Origin: Rhodococcus triatomae
GTDB taxonomy: Bacteria; Actinomycetota; Actinomycetes; Mycobacteriales; Mycobacteriaceae
Direction: 5' to 3'
Assembly (NCBI RefSeq): GCF_014217785.1
Contig: NZ_CP048814.1
Location: forward strand, 3,596,001 to 3,660,000
DNA: 64,000 nucleotides
Shown: positions 62,624 through 64,000 of the stretch, in pieces
Numbering within the stretch: the first letter of the stretch is position 1
Layout of the letters: every line of letters begins with the position of its first letter
The notes under the pieces: generated by a model
Databases searched by the model: none
Told to the model about the DNA's origin: nothing
The model's input: only the letters and a program-made list of their open reading frames with translations
Made by a program: the position numbers and the translations under genes

Positions 62624-63991
62624 GCGGACGCGGTCCCGTCGCAGCGACCAGGCGCCCAGGAGGGTTGCCGCGGCGGCAGCGCCGACGCCACCGCCGATCA
62701 GGAACGGCTCGCTCGTCGACCCGGAGGACGTGCCCGCGCCTGCCGCCGTGACCGGGCCGGCGGACGCGGCGTCCGGTGTGATGTCGGAGGAGGTGCCGGG
62801 CGCGGCGTCGGCGACGGTGTCCGGCACCGCGGCGAGCTCGGTGACGGGCTCGACCGGCGCGGGCACGTCGAGCGTTCCGACCGAGGTGCCCGCCGGAAGC
62901 GCGAAGCCGTAGTCCAGTAGGCGCACGGCCTGAGCCCACGGGCGCAGCGGCTGCACCTCGCCGCCCATCAGTGTGACCTGGAGTGTGCGGCCGTCGCGCT
63001 GAGCTGCACCGATGTAGGTGTGCCGTGAGGCATTGGTGAAGCCCGTCTTGCCACCGAGTGCCCCCGGGTACTGGTACAGCATCGTGTTGTCGTTCTTCAG
63101 CACGAAGCCGGGGCGGTCGTAGTCGAGCGGGTCCGCCGGGTCCTTCGGATATCCGGGGAAGAAGACCTCGGGAACCGAGACCAGCTCACGGAAGGTGGGA
63201 TTCTTCATCGCTTCGCGGAAGATCGCCGACAGGTCGTACGGAGAGCTGCTCATGCCCGGACCGTCGAGTCCGGAGGGTGTGGCCGCCCGGGTGTCGAGGG
63301 CGCCGAGCGAACGCGCCTTCGCGTTCATCTTCTCCAGGGTCACGTCGACGCCGCCGAGTTCGCGCGCGAGCATGTTGGCGGTGTCGTTCCCCGATGCCAT
63401 CATCAGGCCCTGCAGGACGGTGTGGATGGAGTAGGTGCCGTGCGGGCCGACGCCGACCCGGCTGCCTTCCATGTCCTCGTCTTCCTGCAAGGCGACAACC
63501 GTCTTGTTCAGGTCGAGTTCCTCGAGGGCCACGAGCGCCAGCAGAACCTTGATGGTGCTTGCGGGGCGGTACCGTCCGTGCGCGTCCTGGGCTGCGAGCA
63601 CCTCGCCGGTGTCGACGTCCGAGACGACCCAGGCGGCGGAGGTGATCTCGGCCGGCAGTGGGGGAGCCCCCTCGGGGAGCACCAGCCCGCAGTTCCCGAG
63701 TGCGTCGCCGCCCACCGGGTGTTCGGACACGGGGAGCGGTGCGACCGCGGGTTGACCGGGACGGGGCAGATCCGTCGCGTCACCCGCGGGCGCCGGTGCG
63801 ACGCGGAACGGACAGGGGTCTGTCTCCGGGGTGAATGCGGGTGGGGTGGCGGGGGTTACTCCCGATGGGGTGGCGGGGGTTACTCCCGATGGGGTGGCGG
63901 GGGCGGGCTGCGCGAGGGCTGCGCCGGCTCCGGTCAGGCTGACGAGGACACCGCATGCCGCGGTGGCCGCGGCGGCTCGTAAAGATTTCAT
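62618..63991 (-). CDS. dacB1: D-alanyl-D-alanine carboxypeptidase
   Basis: A 457-residue PBP5-type peptidase (Rv3330 type). The active-site set is S-x-x-K with Ser145 and Lys148 (ASTIK), SGN at 200-202 and KTG at 315-317. A signal peptide (residues 1-28) and a C-terminal helix (FLIGGGVGAAAAATLLGAW) followed by RRDR anchor it to the membrane. Residues ~33-58 hold proline-rich repeats. It trims D-Ala from peptidoglycan stem peptides. The 3' end carries the GATCACGG repeats. Confidence 0.93.
   Translation of the reverse strand: MKSLRAAAATAACGVLVSLTGAGAALAQPAPATPSGVTPATPSGVTPATPPAFTPETDPCPFRVAPAPAGDATDLPRPGQPAVAPLPVSEHPVGGDALGNCGLVLPEGAPPLPAEITSAAWVVSDVDTGEVLAAQDAHGRYRPASTIKVLLALVALEELDLNKTVVALQEDEDMEGSRVGVGPHGTYSIHTVLQGLMMASGNDTANMLARELGGVDVTLEKMNAKARSLGALDTRAATPSGLDGPGMSSSPYDLSAIFREAMKNPTFRELVSVPEVFFPGYPKDPADPLDYDRPGFVLKNDNTMLYQYPGALGGKTGFTNASRHTYIGAAQRDGRTLQVTLMGGEVQPLRPWAQAVRLLDYGFALPAGTSVGTLDVPAPVEPVTELAAVPDTVADAAPGTSSDITPDAASAGPVTAAGAGTSSGSTSEPFLIGGGVGAAAAATLLGAWSLRRDRVRP
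63846..63900 (-). repeat. 24-base repeats in dacB1
   Basis: Two full copies plus part of a third of a 24-base unit (plus strand GGGTTACTCCCGATGGGGTG...) encode ATPSGVTP repeats just after the signal peptide, keeping frame. Confidence 0.8.
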
Positions 63992-64000
63992 ATCGATTTC

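Overview
This window looks like a stretch of chromosome from a high-GC, mycolic-acid-type actinomycete, most probably Rhodococcus or a close relative (inference). The grounds are the strong GC bias in third codon positions, GTG/TTG starts, likely leaderless promoters, mycobacterial-type LexA boxes (TCGAAC-N4-GTTCGA), a 13E12-family HNH protein, an ImuA'/ImuB/DnaE2 mutasome, an MfpA homologue, a SAM-IV riboswitch before metY-metX, and an AcrA1-like reductase beside an MMPL transporter. I see no rRNA, tRNA, CRISPR array or intact insertion sequence.

A conserved backbone runs through the window: imuA'-imuB, acrA1-like SDR, dnaE2, trmL, mfpA, folD, DUF3017, metX-metY, icd, trpS, yhjD, dacB1. From memory this is the order, and the relative orientation, of the M. 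tuberculosis genes between about Rv3395c and Rv3330. The genes between these anchors look like accessory cargo.

Layout. 1-8890: end of an MFS pump, a methyltransferase, the SOS-controlled imuA'-imuB pair, two VOC proteins, a hydrolase, an R2-like ligand-binding oxidase, an internally deleted YdeI-type gene, and a TetR/YqeB-like pair. 9028-13123: RidA-like protein, sucrase/ferredoxin-like protein, MerR regulator, class IV aminotransferase with a MerR-type promoter, and a LexA-controlled 13E12 gene. 13196-17365: MMPL exporter and two-domain reductase. 17366-21866: cobalamin riboswitch, BtuFCD-type ABC transporter with a FhuF-like Fe-S protein, and a DUF6069 protein. 21957-24286: luciferase-like monooxygenase, MarR regulator and FMN reductase in one coupled operon. 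24394-29623: PrpR/RamB-type regulator divergent from prpDBC, followed by a pyruvate carboxylase gene reduced to its first and last codons. 29915-35335: HxlR regulator, small proteins, an FdhF/YdeP-type molybdoenzyme and a paired SMR transporter.

35530-41750: dnaE2 under its own LexA box, rhodanese, TDT transporter with divergent LysR, trmL. 41837-47116: a LacI-controlled set of amidohydrolase, FAD oxidoreductase and a solute-binding lipoprotein without its own permease. 47162-51126: mfpA, folD, DUF3017, an AlkC-like alkylation repair protein, and a CGNR regulator with two matching operators. 51238-56276: metX-metY behind a SAM-IV riboswitch plus a cysteine-rich leader frame, then icd and a DUF427 protein. 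56361-63991: MFS pump, xthA, trpS, yhjD, a TetR/secreted lipase pair and dacB1.

The best candidates for something undescribed are the cysteine-rich leader frame with four 18-base repeats between the SAM-IV riboswitch and metY, the B12-riboswitch operon carrying a FhuF-like protein, the orphan LacI cluster, and two scar genes (ydeI-like and pyc) that keep only their 5' and 3' ends.
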